A DNA stretch of 64,000 bases from the NCBI GenBank assembly GCA_026120185.1, contig JANUWF010001165.1:2728001-2792000 (forward strand). The letters run 5' to 3'. The position numbers were made by a program, and so were the translations under genes. This stretch comes from Voacanga thouarsii. Its lineage: Eukaryota > Streptophyta > Magnoliopsida > Gentianales > Apocynaceae. The notes below the pieces were generated by a model. That model was not told where the DNA came from. It did no database searches and saw only the letters and a list, made by a program, of their open reading frames with translations. Positions 35,946-46,242 of this stretch are shown here, in pieces (position 1 is the stretch's first letter; each line of letters starts with the position of its first letter).

Positions 35946-38680
35946 TGTTGGGTATCTCAAGCTCGTATCGTATATGGTGCAGCGGAAAATAAAATGAGAT
36001 ACCTTCCCAAGACCCGTCTATGTGTGAAAAACAAGACATAAAGAGAGTAAAGGTAACAACTTTTACCTTTGAGTGATCGTCTGAAGAACAAAAAATTTCT
36101 TCTTCAAGTTGAGGCGCGATCCAGCAATCCTCGTAATCAACCTCCATGTGAGTTGAACATCTAACCACTATAATCACAGTGTGTGATTATCTCTAACAGT
36201 AATCCACACAGAGGAATACTCAAGCACCAAACTTTCCTGTGCTAGCAGAAACAAGATGGCGGCTAGGGTTCTTTGATCAAGATCAACGAAAGAGTGAAAG
36301 AGAGAAGAGAGAATGTTCGTGGCTATTGTTTTGTGTGTTGTTCATCTAGGGTTTTTTGTGTGTTACATATACTATATATTACACGAAATTTCCCTCCCAT
36401 AACTGAGAATTCTAATCCTATTAGAATTCCCTAATTGTAATTGAAAATATCAAGTTCTCACAATTATAACTTGGAGCACAAATTATAACTAATTATAATT
36501 TGTCCACAACAACTTTTCTTTCTCTCAATCAACCCCACTATGTTATCAAATAACATCTTGAGTATATAATCCTCTATTGTGTGTGACCTATTAGGTTTCC
36601 CAGTCAATTGGTAGCGAACATGAATTAATCCAAGTGTCTTTGAGATTAATAATCCATAATTAATTAGAATTAATACATAATTAATTAGAATTAATCCTAT
36701 TAATTCTAATCAGGATTGGTTTATTAATTCATCAATTAATAAACCCATATTCCCAGATCATGAGCGGTATCTAGCAACACATCATGACCACCCAAGAGTC
36801 CAGGAAGTCAAGTGGCTTGACATGAACCCTTCAATAACAAACTTCAGTGCAATTAACTCCTTTCATCATACAATATCTCATTCGGTTTGGAGTACGGAAT
36901 TAGTGCCAACTCTCTCAAGAATATATTAATTCTGGCCCGAATACAATAGTACTTATACCAGGACTCCACTACTCTAGATGTGTATCAATTGAAAATATTT
37001 CCAATACACAATTGCCTTGGCCAAGGACTTTCGGAGTAGTAATTCCTGCAAGTGGCCGTGAGATATTCGCCTCTACTATTAGGAGTGGTGAATCCTTTAT
37101 TGATCCTCTCAACTATTTTCGTTTATCTCACAATGTACCCAATATTCATCCCATAGGCAACCCTCGATCGAACTCCGAAGATTAGAATCAAAGTACAAAG
37201 TGTTGAGGATATGCCCTAGAGTCAATTTGTACTTATACTATTGTCATTATGTTTTATATAATAATATGAAGCTTTCCTTTCCATGAATAGTGAGTTTTGT
37301 TTTGTGGTCATCAAGTACATGACTTGATAGTAAAACCATACAATGAATACAATGACTATTCTAAAACTCTCAAGACATAAATAAATGTTAGAGAACATTG
37401 TATTGGACATGACCCACTGTGAGAGTACTTCATGGAATATGTCATAAGTACTTTCTAGCCATAATAATATTGAAAGTCCTTCGATCTAAATTCATCATAG
37501 TTTCCTACTTGATAAATTCTATATTTTGACATTGTCTAAAGTTGTCTTTAACCAGATAATAAATTAGACTACTGTTGGATATAGAATAAATCAAGGAGAG
37601 GAATATGATTGATTGTGAAGGAATTTGTCCCTCTCAATTATGGAAGAGATATCCATGTGCCCCTTGTAAGTTAGACTGTTAAAAATGCATGGTCGTGCTC
37701 AAATATATCAATCTAAGATATTGATATCATTTGTTTGAATAGTCTACTATGAAATCAAGAAATAATTGATTAAGCTTAATAAGGATGACATGCTCCGTGC
37801 CTTATGCTTAATTTGGATATCGTGTGACAAAAGGACTAAATATAAAATTATGGTTTAGTTCAAAGAGATCACCGATCTTCATTTAACCTAGATAGTTATA
37901 ATGTTTTGTTAGAAACCGCTTATAACTTGTGAGCCATTTAAATATGATTTAGGCACACTGCCAGTGTTAAATGAACCTATAGGGTCACACAATAAGCGAA
38001 CTTGTTAGGTTATTTTTCTGGTGACCAGATTCGATGAATCTGGAAATATGTCTAAGTTAATCGTACTTAGAAAATTTACCAGATACAATAAATCTGGAAA
38101 TATGTCCACATTTGATGTATCTGGATGATGTCCAAATTATAAGAATCTGACTCGGTAAATTAATTAGTTAAATTACCGAGATAATGGCAGAATCTTATCA
38201 TATCAGTTTTAATTTAATTTGAATTTAAATTAGAATATGATAAGATATTATTAGGGTTGGACTCTAAGAGGTTCGAGGGTTTTTAAGAAAACCCTAGCCG
38301 TATTTTCAATAATCTAATTTTTCGGTTGAGAACATTCGTGTCATTCTCTACCAGAAGAGGAAAAAAACCTCTCAAACCCTAGGCGCTAGCACTCCCCGGG
38401 TATCGAGTGAGTTCGCGGTGTGTATCCGATAGAGGACGTTCGCATACTGCAGCGTCTGGTAATTGTTCAGGTTGAACGTACAACAGGGCAATCAGAATCG
38501 AAGGATTTCAATTATAGCAACCAGAGGTAATTCTTAAACCTTAGATCTTCTTAATCATTTACTTAGGTCCTCGGGAGGGATTCGTGGATGTTTTTCGCGT
38601 TTAGGAGTCCACGAATTCTAACACAAAGCTCAGCAAACAAAGTACCTTAGAGATCTCAAGTCTAAGAATACTTGCACGTT
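35946..38680 (-). mobile_element. 5' LTR of copia A2, split and truncated
   Basis: In plus view begins TGTTGGGTATCTC and follows the family-A LTR to 37200. It is then interrupted by a foreign solo LTR (37201-38623) and resumes at 38629 (after the CAAAG duplication) with CTCAGCAAACAAAGTACC. Similarity stops near 38680, after TACTTGCACGTTT, so roughly 470 bases of the LTR are missing. Beyond lies endogenous viral DNA. A deletion or integration at this point removed the right end of A2 and the 3' remainder of copia B. Confidence 0.8.
37201..38623 (+). mobile_element. Angela/BARE-like copia solo LTR
   Basis: A 1423-base unit beginning TGTTGAGGATATGCCCTAGA and ending GAATTCTAACA, flanked by a perfect CAAAG duplication (37196-37200 and 38624-38628). 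The uninterrupted family-A LTR at about 20800 shows the original target sequence. The start resembles Angela/BARE copia LTRs (TGTTG...ATATGCCCTAGAG). No primer site or polypurine tract adjoins it, so it is a solo LTR. Confidence 0.9.
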
Positions 38681-38754
38681 TTTTGTAATCTCTGCAAACT
38701 CCTTAGATTTTTGTCATAATATTTCAAGATAATTTACCCAGAAATGTCTTTGTT

Positions 38755-39336
38755 TTGAACCGACACTTTGCGGCACAAGAAAATGGTATCAGAGCCCTAC
38801 TTGAATTAGATAATTTAGATATTGAACTAATAGAATCAACTACCTCATTAGATTTCCATATAACATTTTATGATAATCAGGAAATAGCATATGAAAACTT
38901 TACAGAGTTTGAACATAGATATGCACAAGAATGGGATAATAGTAATAATACATAAGTACCAATAAGATTTTATTCTAACAATCATATAGATGATACAAGT
39001 TGGGGATACAAATCTGATGAAAGGATGCCTCGAAAACCAAGACCTAGTATAAGACAACAACCTAATTTAGAAGATTTAGAAAAAATTGAAAGACAATTTA
39101 AAAGGATTAGAGAAGAAATAAAAGTCTTATTACCCGTATTTCCTTTAAGAACTTATATGCTCACAAAGATCTTAGAGACTTTAAGTAATAGTGTAATATA
39201 TAGAAAAGATTATAGTCCTAGACTAGAAGATTTTAAACAATTAGATGGTATTGAAGAAATAGATTTTTTCAATTGTCTCGAACAACTTACTAACTCTAGT
39301 TCACTAATATTTAAGGATACTCATAAAGAAGAATAA
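38755..39336 (+). pseudogene. Virus 1 ORF1 (small upstream protein), one stop
   Basis: A single frame of 194 codons with one internal TAA (38953-38955). The N-terminal half is acidic (ELDNLDIELIES). The C-terminal half (from 39025) is basic then helical, with LEDLEKIERQFKRIREEIK. Size and place match ORF1 of badnaviruses/tungroviruses, a protein of unclear function. The true start is uncertain because the frame runs through the primer site; related viruses may use a non-AUG start after leader shunting. It ends 10 bases before ORF2. Confidence 0.55.
38784..38795 (+). other. Virus 1 primer binding site
   Basis: TGGTATCAGAGC, exact complement of the initiator tRNA-Met 3' end, used to prime minus-strand DNA in pararetroviruses. 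It lies inside the first open frame (38755-38955), with almost no leader between it and the following coding sequence. Confidence 0.85.
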
Positions 39337-39346
39337 AGCAAAACTA

Positions 39347-39646
39347 ATGGATATACAAAAATTTACAATAGTAACAGAAGCAAATAAGGCTACTAAATTA
39401 GATAAAGATTTGATAGAGATACAAAAAACCATTATCAGCTATGGAGAAAAAATAATATTAGAAATAGATAAAACCACAACTTTAATCAAAACCCTGCTAC
39501 AACAAAGAGATAGAGAAAAGAAAAATGAACTAGTTACAGAAACAGAAAAAGAGACAAGAATAATAATACCATATGAGAGGAAAAATCCTTTATTAACACA
39601 CTTAGAAAGAATGAAAATACCTAAAGGATATAAAGGAAATGAGTAA
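39347..39646 (+). CDS. Virus 1 ORF2, 99 aa coiled-coil protein
   Basis: An intact short frame starting MDIQKFTIVTEANK. The middle is predicted helical/coiled (LIEIQKTIISYGEKIILEID, then LIKTLLQQRDREKK) and the tail is basic with a proline (MKIPKGYKG). Badnavirus and tungrovirus ORF2 proteins are about 100-130 residues, coiled-coil, nucleic-acid binding and virion-associated. Position, length and character fit that role, but no sequence motif proves it. Its stop overlaps the next start in ATGAGTAA (39639-39646), a coupling seen between ORF2 and ORF3 in that group. Confidence 0.55.
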   Translation: MDIQKFTIVTEANKATKLDKDLIEIQKTIISYGEKIILEIDKTTTLIKTLLQQRDREKKNELVTETEKETRIIIPYERKNPLLTHLERMKIPKGYKGNE

Positions 39647-40253
39647 TTCAGAAATAGATGAAATCCCATCTGACATAGAAAATTTAATGACGAAGATAGG
39701 AGATATAGATATGGAAAATCAATTTATAAATTTGAAACCTGAAATAACAGAAATTAAACCAGAATATAATCCTAATATTTTAGATATTCCTAGTACCAGT
39801 AAAAATCCATCTCAAGCTTTTGATAAACCTATTAGAGGATATGTAGGAATAAGCTCTGTTATGCAACAACAAACAAATAAATTTACTCCCTATTAATCCA
39901 TTTGGAATATATTTGGATATAGATTGTATTTCTAATGTTGAAGAAGCAATAGATAAATGGGAAACGGCAATGAGAATAGCTGTTACTATTAATAAATTGG
40001 ATAAAGAATTTGTAAGACATTTTATACCCAGAAGTTTACTTAATAGTGCATTAAGATATTGGCAAAATCTTTCAGAAGATGTATTACAAACAGTATTCGA
40101 TACTAATGATCGTTTATCAAATATTATTACTAGAGCTACAGAAGTATTAAAACTTGAATTTTTAGGTGTACAAAATTTCTTTAAAGATCCATCAACTACA
40201 CAAAAATATTTGATTGCTTTATTACGACTACAACTTTGTGATATGTGTGAAAT

Positions 40254-40292
<39 letters not shown>

Positions 40293-40805
40293 TTTCAAGA
40301 TTATTACTATCATATTTATAATCAAGTACCTATTACATTATCTTATTTACCTTTGTTTTTTACTAAGATACCTCACTTTTGGGGACAAAAACTTATAGAT
40401 ACATATAAACTTGGTGATAATGATACATTAAGGAAAAAGATCTCACACTATAGAGATAAGTTAAGTGAATGGTGTGGAGATGCTATTTTAGCTAAATTAA
40501 CCAGAGGATTAAGGAAGAAAATTTCTTTATGTTTTGATAACCCAAAACTACCATTAATGATAGGAAGTGATAGTCCTTATTATTATAATAAAGTTAAAAG
40601 AAAAGAAAAGAAAAGAATACAAAAAAAAGATATTTTAAGAAAAGAAAAACCAGATATTATAAAAATAAAAAAATATAAGAAGCCTAAAAAACGAACCTTT
40701 AAAAGAAGGAAGAAAAGTATAAAAGAATGTCAATGTTATTATTGTAAAGAATTAAGACATTACACAAACAGATGCCCTAAAAATTTTGAAAGAAAATTGA
40801 AATAG
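39639..40805 (+). pseudogene. Virus 1 capsid region with zinc knuckle
   Basis: Start of the large polyprotein. An acidic N-terminus (39639-39896) is followed, after a +1 frame change, by the capsid core (39913-40250; ALRYWQNLSEDVLQTVFDT). An (AT)17 microsatellite at 40256-40289 then breaks the frame. The core continues from about 40290 in another frame (HFWGQKLIDTYKLG), with a lysine-rich tail. The zinc knuckle CYYCKELRHYTNRC is at 40734-40775. Capsid protein forms the icosahedral particle and the knuckle binds RNA. The frame stops shortly after at 40803. Confidence 0.75.
40256..40289. repeat. (AT)17 microsatellite inside virus 1 capsid gene
   Basis: Perfect dinucleotide run interrupting an otherwise readable capsid sequence. 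The flanking coding is in different frames, so the expansion post-dates integration. Confidence 0.9.
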
Positions 40806-40929
40806 ATGAAGATATTCAAAAAATGATAGAAGAAGGAGAATTTATTCAAATAGATAATTTTGACTAATTAAGTACAAATGAAAGTATTTTTATTCTAACT
40901 AATACAGAATATACAGAAACTTCTGAAGA

Positions 40930-41790
40930 TGAATAATATAGAAATAATCGAAATAGATTCAATAATAGATAAAGAAGAAGAATCTTTAGGAGAATATAAC
41001 AAAGAAATACTTATAGATAAAAGGAAATTATAATAGATACAACAAGAAAATGTTTCATTAACAAATTATTCAGGATTTCATGTTAATACATTGGAAAGAT
41101 TAAGTATAAAACCAAGAAAAAATCACTTTTATGGATTAAATATTTAAGAAAGAGCATTAGAGATATCTTTGACAAATAATAAAGTTATCATACCATTATT
41201 AACAAAGAAAAATGCTAAGTATAAAATACAAAAGTTAAAACTAGAAATAAAAAGAAGTCTTGGATGGATACATATAAGAGCAATTCAAATAATTATAAAA
41301 GTAACATTCTAAGAAGGTTTAGATACACCAATAGATCTTGCAATAACGGATAATAGAATTAGAAACAAAAAAGAAGCATGTTTAGGAATCCTAAGAGGAA
41401 ATCCTCCAATATGGAAAATTAAAATTTAATATTTGCCCAAGAATAGCTTATAATATCAAAGACAAAGATTTTGATAAAACATTGAGTTTATTACAAAATT
41501 TTAAAAGAAAATATTTTTTCCATAAAGATAATAGACCTTACTCAATAACTTATGCAATTTCATATGCTATTTCGAATACTCATCATTCTGATTGTTTTCA
41601 TATAAAAGATACAATAGATTATCCTTATCTATTTAGTGATGTTTGTCAAGTCCAAGTACCCAATTTACCTATAATAGAAGAAATAGATTCAACACCATTA
41701 AATTTAGATTTACAAGAAAAACCTTTGATAACTGGTAGTCATTTACCACGAAGATTATCATTTACTAATACACATGTAATCAGTAATCCT
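40930..41790 (+). pseudogene. Virus 1 movement protein (30K superfamily), decayed
   Basis: A diffuse but recognisable 30K-type movement domain. It has a GWIHIRAIQIIIKVTF segment, then a DTPIDLAITDNRI strand with the near-invariant Asp, then a KKEACLGILRGN segment, and in the next frame YAISYAISNTHHS (within 41482-41630). Such proteins form tubules or enlarge plasmodesmata for cell-to-cell spread. Stops at several points (for example near 41029, 41311 and 41427) inactivate it. It lies after the zinc knuckle and before the protease, unlike most caulimovirids. Confidence 0.65.
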
Positions 41791-42140
41791 ATTAATATAC
41801 CTCGAAATTATGAATTAAGTAATTATAAAATAAAAGGAGAATATTTTGGTGGAATACAATTCAAACCTATTAATATTTTAATAGATACTGGTGCTAATGG
41901 AAATTATATCAACCATAAATTGTGTAATAATTTACAAAAACTCCTATAAGATAATACACATCAATATACAAATTTTAATAGAGAAATACACGAAATAAAT
42001 GAAATTGTAGAAATATTATTAAAATTTGGAATAGAAATAATTAATATTAGATTGCTCATTGAGAATAAAGAAATGAATGATACTTTAGAAATAATGTTAG
42101 TAACTACTTTCTTGGAAACAGTTAAACCTTATTAGATAAC
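41791..42140 (+). pseudogene. Virus 1 first retropepsin-like domain
   Basis: A stretch with ILIDTGANGNYI (41875 onward; the D-T-G codons at 41884-41892), followed about 70 residues later by a hydrophobic LVTTFLETVKPY segment that resembles the second conserved box (I-L-G-T-x-F) of retropepsins. Frame holds except for stops at 41947 and 42133. The catalytic triplet is intact here, unlike in the next domain. It could be an accessory or ancestral protease copy, or the real protease, with the next segment a degenerate duplicate. Confidence 0.55.
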
Positions 42141-42192
42141 ATCATATGGTTTTAAAAGTAACCTATAATGGAAAATTAATATATATACCAAA

Positions 42193-42537
42193 ATGACAAG
42201 TCCTTATAGTATTTATATTCCAATTGGGATTATTTATAAAGATTATAAAGCAGAATATTTTGTCGCATATATAAATGGTGGATCTAGATCATGCTTATGT
42301 AAAGCTGATTGTTTTCCTAAAGAATATCATCAATCATTAAAACCAATTAAAGGAAAAGATATTTCTAATAATCTTATTGAAATCTCTTCAGGAATAGAAC
42401 AACCTATAATTTTACTAGGATCATTTCTTATTAAATGTCCACCATTTTACTTTTATAATACTGGATTAGATATTTTACTTCATAATAATTTTTTACAATT
42501 ATTTCATAAATTTATATTTGATACACTTGCATACTAG
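42193..42537 (+). pseudogene. Virus 1 second retropepsin-like domain (caulimovirus type)
   Basis: 114 codons open. SIYIPIGIIYKDYKAEYF leads into YINGGSRSCLC, where the catalytic D-T/S-G is N-G-G (42274-42282), then ends with GLDILLHNNFLQLFHKFIF, close in pattern to the caulimovirus protease C-terminus. Pararetrovirus proteases cut the polyprotein into capsid and enzyme. The loss of the catalytic Asp means this domain could not act as a protease in its present form. Confidence 0.6.
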
Positions 42538-42589
42538 ATACATTTTAAAACTCCCTATCATCACCTTATTGTTGCCAAGAGATTGAAAA

Positions 42590-43581
42590 AAGCTCATGCT
42601 AAAACCTTTCTTATTAATTTTACTTCCCGGACAGCTAAGCGTGGTGATATTAGATATACTAAAAAATCGATTTTCCCTAAAGGAACACATTTGTTACAAT
42701 ATCAGATTGAGTTAAGATTATTAGATACAGATATAGAAAATATTAAATCAAAGTTAAAGTAATGTTATATTGATAATCCTATAAAATTTTGGGATAGAAA
42801 TAAGATAACAACCAAATTAGAAATGATAGATAAAAATAAAATTATTAGAGTCAAACTTATGATATATAACGAAGAAGATCAAAAAGAGTTTAATACACAA
42901 ATAAAAGAATTATTAAGTGTTCATTTAATACAAGAAAGTAATTCTCCTCTTAGCTCTTCAAGTTTTATTGTAAGAAAACATGTGGAGATAGTTAGAGAAA
43001 AAGCTAGAATGGTTATAAATTATAAAAAATTAAATTATAATACTGTTTTTTATGGATATTTCTTACCTCATAAAGAAAGTTTAATAAATTGAAGAAGAAA
43101 TAAAAAGATATTTTCTAAATTTGATTGTAAAAGTAGTTTTTGGCAGATTAAGATGGAACTAGATAGTATTAAGTATACTTCATTTTCTACACCTCAGGGA
43201 TAATATGAATGGTTAGTTATACTCTTTGGATTAAAAAATGTACCTCAAATATTTTAGAGGAAAATGGACAATATATTTAAACCTTATGATTTCATATTTG
43301 TATATGTTGATGATATCTTGATAGTATCTAATACTATAGAATCTAATATTAAGCATTTAAATGTGTTTTGTGATTTAAGCATTAAACATGGATTAGCTTT
43401 ATCAGAGAAAAAAGCTAAATTAATTCAAGAAACAATAGAATTTTTAGGAATGATAATAGATAGTAAAAGAATAGAATTACAACCCCATATATTAGAAAAA
43501 TTAAGTAATTTTTTAGATAAATTACTTGACAAAAAACAAGTTTAGAGTTTCTTAGGAGTTTTGAACTATGCCTCAGATTTT
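42590..43581 (+). pseudogene. Virus 1 reverse transcriptase, truncated at RNase H
   Basis: RT motifs in order: a KARMVINYKKLNY segment (about 43000), FSKFDCKSSFWQIKM (about 43115), a PFGLKN-like box with substitutions (near 43220), the catalytic YVDD at 43303-43314, and FLGMIIDSKRIELQ (43441 onward). A connection segment SFLGVLNYASDFI runs to 43581, where viral similarity stops. Stops at 43090, 43201 and 43256 and a TAG at 43543 disable it. The enzyme copies pregenomic RNA to DNA. RNase H is almost entirely missing. Confidence 0.8.
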
Positions 43582-44609
43582 ATAGACCCAGAGCCTTTCG
43601 TTTTTCTTCTTCCTCACAAAATACCCTAGCTGCCTGAACTTTTTTTTTTTTTTTTTTTTGCTAGCATAGATTATTGTGCCTGCGTTGAGTGCCAATCCTT
43701 ATGTGGATTTCTATTAGAGGAATCTCTATCCTTGAGATTCAGCTGTGTGATTGGATCATAAATTGTTGGCATGGGTTTGGTGATCCTGGAACTAAAGATT
43801 GTTGTAAATTTTGAATGCCTCTGCATTTGTTCTTGAGGTAATCTTTTTTAGCAATTGTCTCTATTTCTTGATCCATAAATTACATACATGTGATCTGTTG
43901 GCTAAAACTCCTATTTTATTTCTGTTGTGTTGATATGAACTGTATGAAAGAATTCTTACACATACATCCTGCCTAGACAAAAGGGGACTAGTCAGCCTTC
44001 TAAGAGAACTAAAGCTTTTCCATATCAGATTTGAGCTACATCCTACACAACCTACTCAGTTTATTGATCATTCTTAGCAGCTGCGGTATCAAAAGCATGC
44101 CAATAACAAAATTATAGTGGAAAAGACCTTCAAACCATCTCTTGGCAACTCTCTACAGCTTATTTTCAACAAATTTCATAATATTCTAAAAAAGATGTTA
44201 ATAAATTATTGAATAGAGAAAGTTGGATATTTTGATTAAATATTCAACCAAGTTTCTCAATTGCAAAAAGTTGTATATTTTGATTGAATATTCAACCAAG
44301 TTTCTCAATCGCAACTCTATATTTGATCTAGATATTTTAGATGAGAGAGCCACCTGAATAATTCTTTTTACTCCTATTTACCTGTGTTGTCTTGGACATT
44401 CGATCAAACACTTGGGGTGCATGTTTGACAATATGCTACCTTATCATTACATGGTCTATAATCAGCATGATATTTTTGTTAATGGAATAGCACTCGTCCA
44501 ATTATTAAAAAAAAGTTTAAAAAATTAAAAGGCAGCAATAGTTACCTGAAATTTTGTAGAGATTCCATCACCATTTCTAGGCTCACTCTTAATCGGCTTT
44601 AAGATTGCA
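43582..44609. other. Non-coding junction sequence, LTR-like debris
   Basis: No gene recognised. 43582-43975 has the flavour of a plant LTR 3' part (AATACCCTAGCTGCC, then a T20 run at 43640-43659), but its family is not one of the others here. 43976-44594 is AT-rich host-like DNA with a 48-base tandem duplication (44221-44315). The right edge merges into a viral ORF2 fragment. Confidence 0.5.
44221..44315. repeat. 48-base tandem duplication
   Basis: Units 44221-44268 and 44269-44315 share AGTTG.ATATTTTGATT.AATATTCAACCAAG with a few differences. Confidence 0.9.
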
Positions 44610-45121
44610 TCATGGACAAATAAAATTTTTAGAGGATGAGGTAGAGAGGGAAGAGGATAAAAGAGGATGAGTTTTAATCTCCTTACACAAATATTTTACA
44701 TTATCGATAGAATCTATTTTATAGTTCCACCCCAAGACATAACATATCTTTTTCTCAAAATAAAATTTACATAGCTGATTATTCAGCAATAGAGCTTGCA
44801 TCTGATTTCCACAAAGTATAGAACCATCTAGGCATGAGACTGATTGTTTTTTTGCCATATTTGACAAACCAGGTATGAGTGAGGTCTCGGAGATACATGA
44901 AATTATACCAAGCGTTGATATAATCCAAGAAATTGTAAGTGGGAGGTTTAAAAGGGGATTTAAACTAAATTGGAGTGTAAATACCAGTAACTGGCCAAGA
45001 GTTGAGATCAAGAATCTTAATGATTCTACATTTGGAATAAGCGATACCATTGTCGACTCTGTTGGTATTGCGTTCATGTTCGAATTCTATCGAACCAGTG
45101 GCATAAAGAAGAAAATAATTC
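44610..45121 (-). pseudogene. Virus 2 ORF2 C-terminal fragment, inverted
   Basis: Minus-strand reading matches the central and C-terminal part of ORF2 at 53851-55041: ATGSIEFEHERN, AYSKCRIIKILDLNSWPVTG, then in a shifted frame a QLCKFYFEKKICYVLGW segment and a serine-rich tail. At 45115-45121 it joins, head to head, the plus-strand RNase H end of another fragment through a shared AATAATTCTTTA-like stretch. This suggests an inverted joining event with short homology. Confidence 0.8.
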
Positions 45122-45502
45122 TTTACTCGGTTTCTTAACCCGAGAATTCCTGCAAGGACAAGTGTGATCCTTATCCATTGTAACACAGTATTCAATATTG
45201 TGATGAGTAACAATTCAGTTCTGGAGCTTATTCATTCCAGTGTGCACCTCTATAAATTGAGTACTAAACCAATGCAAGAAGACATGGATCAACGACAATG
45301 CCTTCGACCACCAGCAGGTAATAGATTTGCAGTTCTTAACTCTTTTCCTCCTCTTCCCACAAATCTGGTAAGCAAGCCACCACTTACTATGAATCTGTTC
45401 GATCCAGCTTCTCCTCAAAAAGCTACTGAAACTCAGAAAACAGATCAATCCTTTTATGCTCTTTCGTCTCTGACTTCATTTAAAGAAGCCGTCATCCCCA
45501 AA
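45122..45502 (+). pseudogene. Virus 2 L1: end of pol, ORF2 promoter and ORF2 N-terminus (fragment a)
   Basis: Opens with the last codons of RNase H (FLTREFLQGQV), then the ORF2 promoter block and the ORF2 start at 45284 (MDQRQCLRPPAGNRFAVL). ORF2 stops matching at about 45502, after SFKEAVIPK, where it is joined directly to the RNase H region (next feature). The unit is the left copy of a tandem duplication whose right copy begins near 46096. Confidence 0.8.
45184..45257 (+). promoter_or_regulatory. Virus 2 ORF2 promoter, L1 copy a
   Basis: Inverted repeat CACAGT...ATTGTG (45184-45202) then a TATA box TATAAAT at 45251-45257, 33 bases before the ORF2 ATG (45284). Confidence 0.55.
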
Positions 45503-46115
45503 ATTCCAGATGAAATTAAGGATAAAATCTAGTTACAAAAATTTTTAAGATGTTTAAATTACATCTCAGATTTTATTTCAAACCTAAGACAAATCTGTGA
45601 ACCATTGTATGAACGTCTTCCCAAAGATTCAATCCCTTGGGGTTTAGAACAAACCCAAATAGTTAAGAAAATTAAATAGATTGTTAAAAAGCTTCCATGT
45701 TTAGGAATTCCAGATCCAACAGCCATTATGATTGTTGAAACTGATGCCTCTGAACTTGGTTATGAAGGTATTCTCAAATAAAAGAAAGTTAATTTCACAT
45801 TGGAACAATTAGTTCGATATCATTTAGGTATTTGGCTTTCCAGTCAAAAGAACTATAGTACAATTAAGAAAGAAATCCTTTCTATTATTTTATACATTTC
45901 AAAATTTCATGATGACTTAATAAATTAGAAATTTTTACTTCGTATTAATTGTAAAGCAGCCAAAGATGTTTTACAGAAAGATGTTAAGAATCTTATGGCA
46001 AAACAGATTTTTGCCAGATGGCAAGCCCTTTTATCCAGCTTTGATTTTGATATTGAATTAATTAAAGGAGAAAATAATTCTTTACCCTATTTCTTAACCT
46101 AAGAATTCCTACAAG
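45503..46115 (+). pseudogene. Virus 2 L1 RNase H fragment
   Basis: Matches 53140-53753 of L2: RFLGCLNYISDF-like connection, LPCLGIPDPTAIMIVETDAS with the RNase H Asp, KNYSTIKKEILSI and a final LLSSFDFDIELIKGENNS. It has at least four stops (for example at 45530, 45676, 45778 and 45927). RNase H would remove the RNA template after copying. It ends with the ordinary pol terminus and the ORF2 promoter. Confidence 0.8.
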
Positions 46116-46142
46116 GACAAGTATGATCCTTATCCATTGTAA

Positions 46143-46216
46143 CACAGTATTCAATACTGTGATGAGTACCAATTCAATTCTGGAACTCATTCACTCCTGT
46201 GCGCACCTCTATAAAT
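46143..46216 (+). promoter_or_regulatory. Virus 2 ORF2 promoter, L1 copy b
   Basis: CACAGT (46143-46148) and ACTGTG (46156-46161) inverted repeat, TATAAAT at 46210-46216, again 33 bases before the ATG at 46243. Confidence 0.6.
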
Positions 46217-46242
46217 TGAGTGCTAAACTAGTGCAAGCAGAC

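Larger units (their letters stand above)
38680..43581 (+). mobile_element. Endogenous caulimovirid, virus 1 (CP-MP-PR-RT order)
   Basis: An integrated plant pararetrovirus fragment. A tRNA-Met primer site is followed by two short ORFs, then a polyprotein with capsid core, CCHC zinc knuckle, 30K-type movement protein, retropepsin and RT, ending at the start of RNase H. The short-ORF layout recalls badnaviruses and tungroviruses. In those the movement protein precedes the capsid, whereas here it follows the zinc knuckle, an order I associate with cavemoviruses. There is no LTR or integrase. The left edge adjoins a truncated copia LTR and the right edge is abrupt near 43581. Base composition is strikingly A-rich. 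Stops and frameshifts are numerous. Confidence 0.8.

Noticed and set aside
43264..43545. Virus 1 RT as part of a gypsy retrotransposon
   Set aside because: No integrase or LTR follows, the protease and connection segments look caulimovirid, and a 30K movement domain lies in the same polyprotein.
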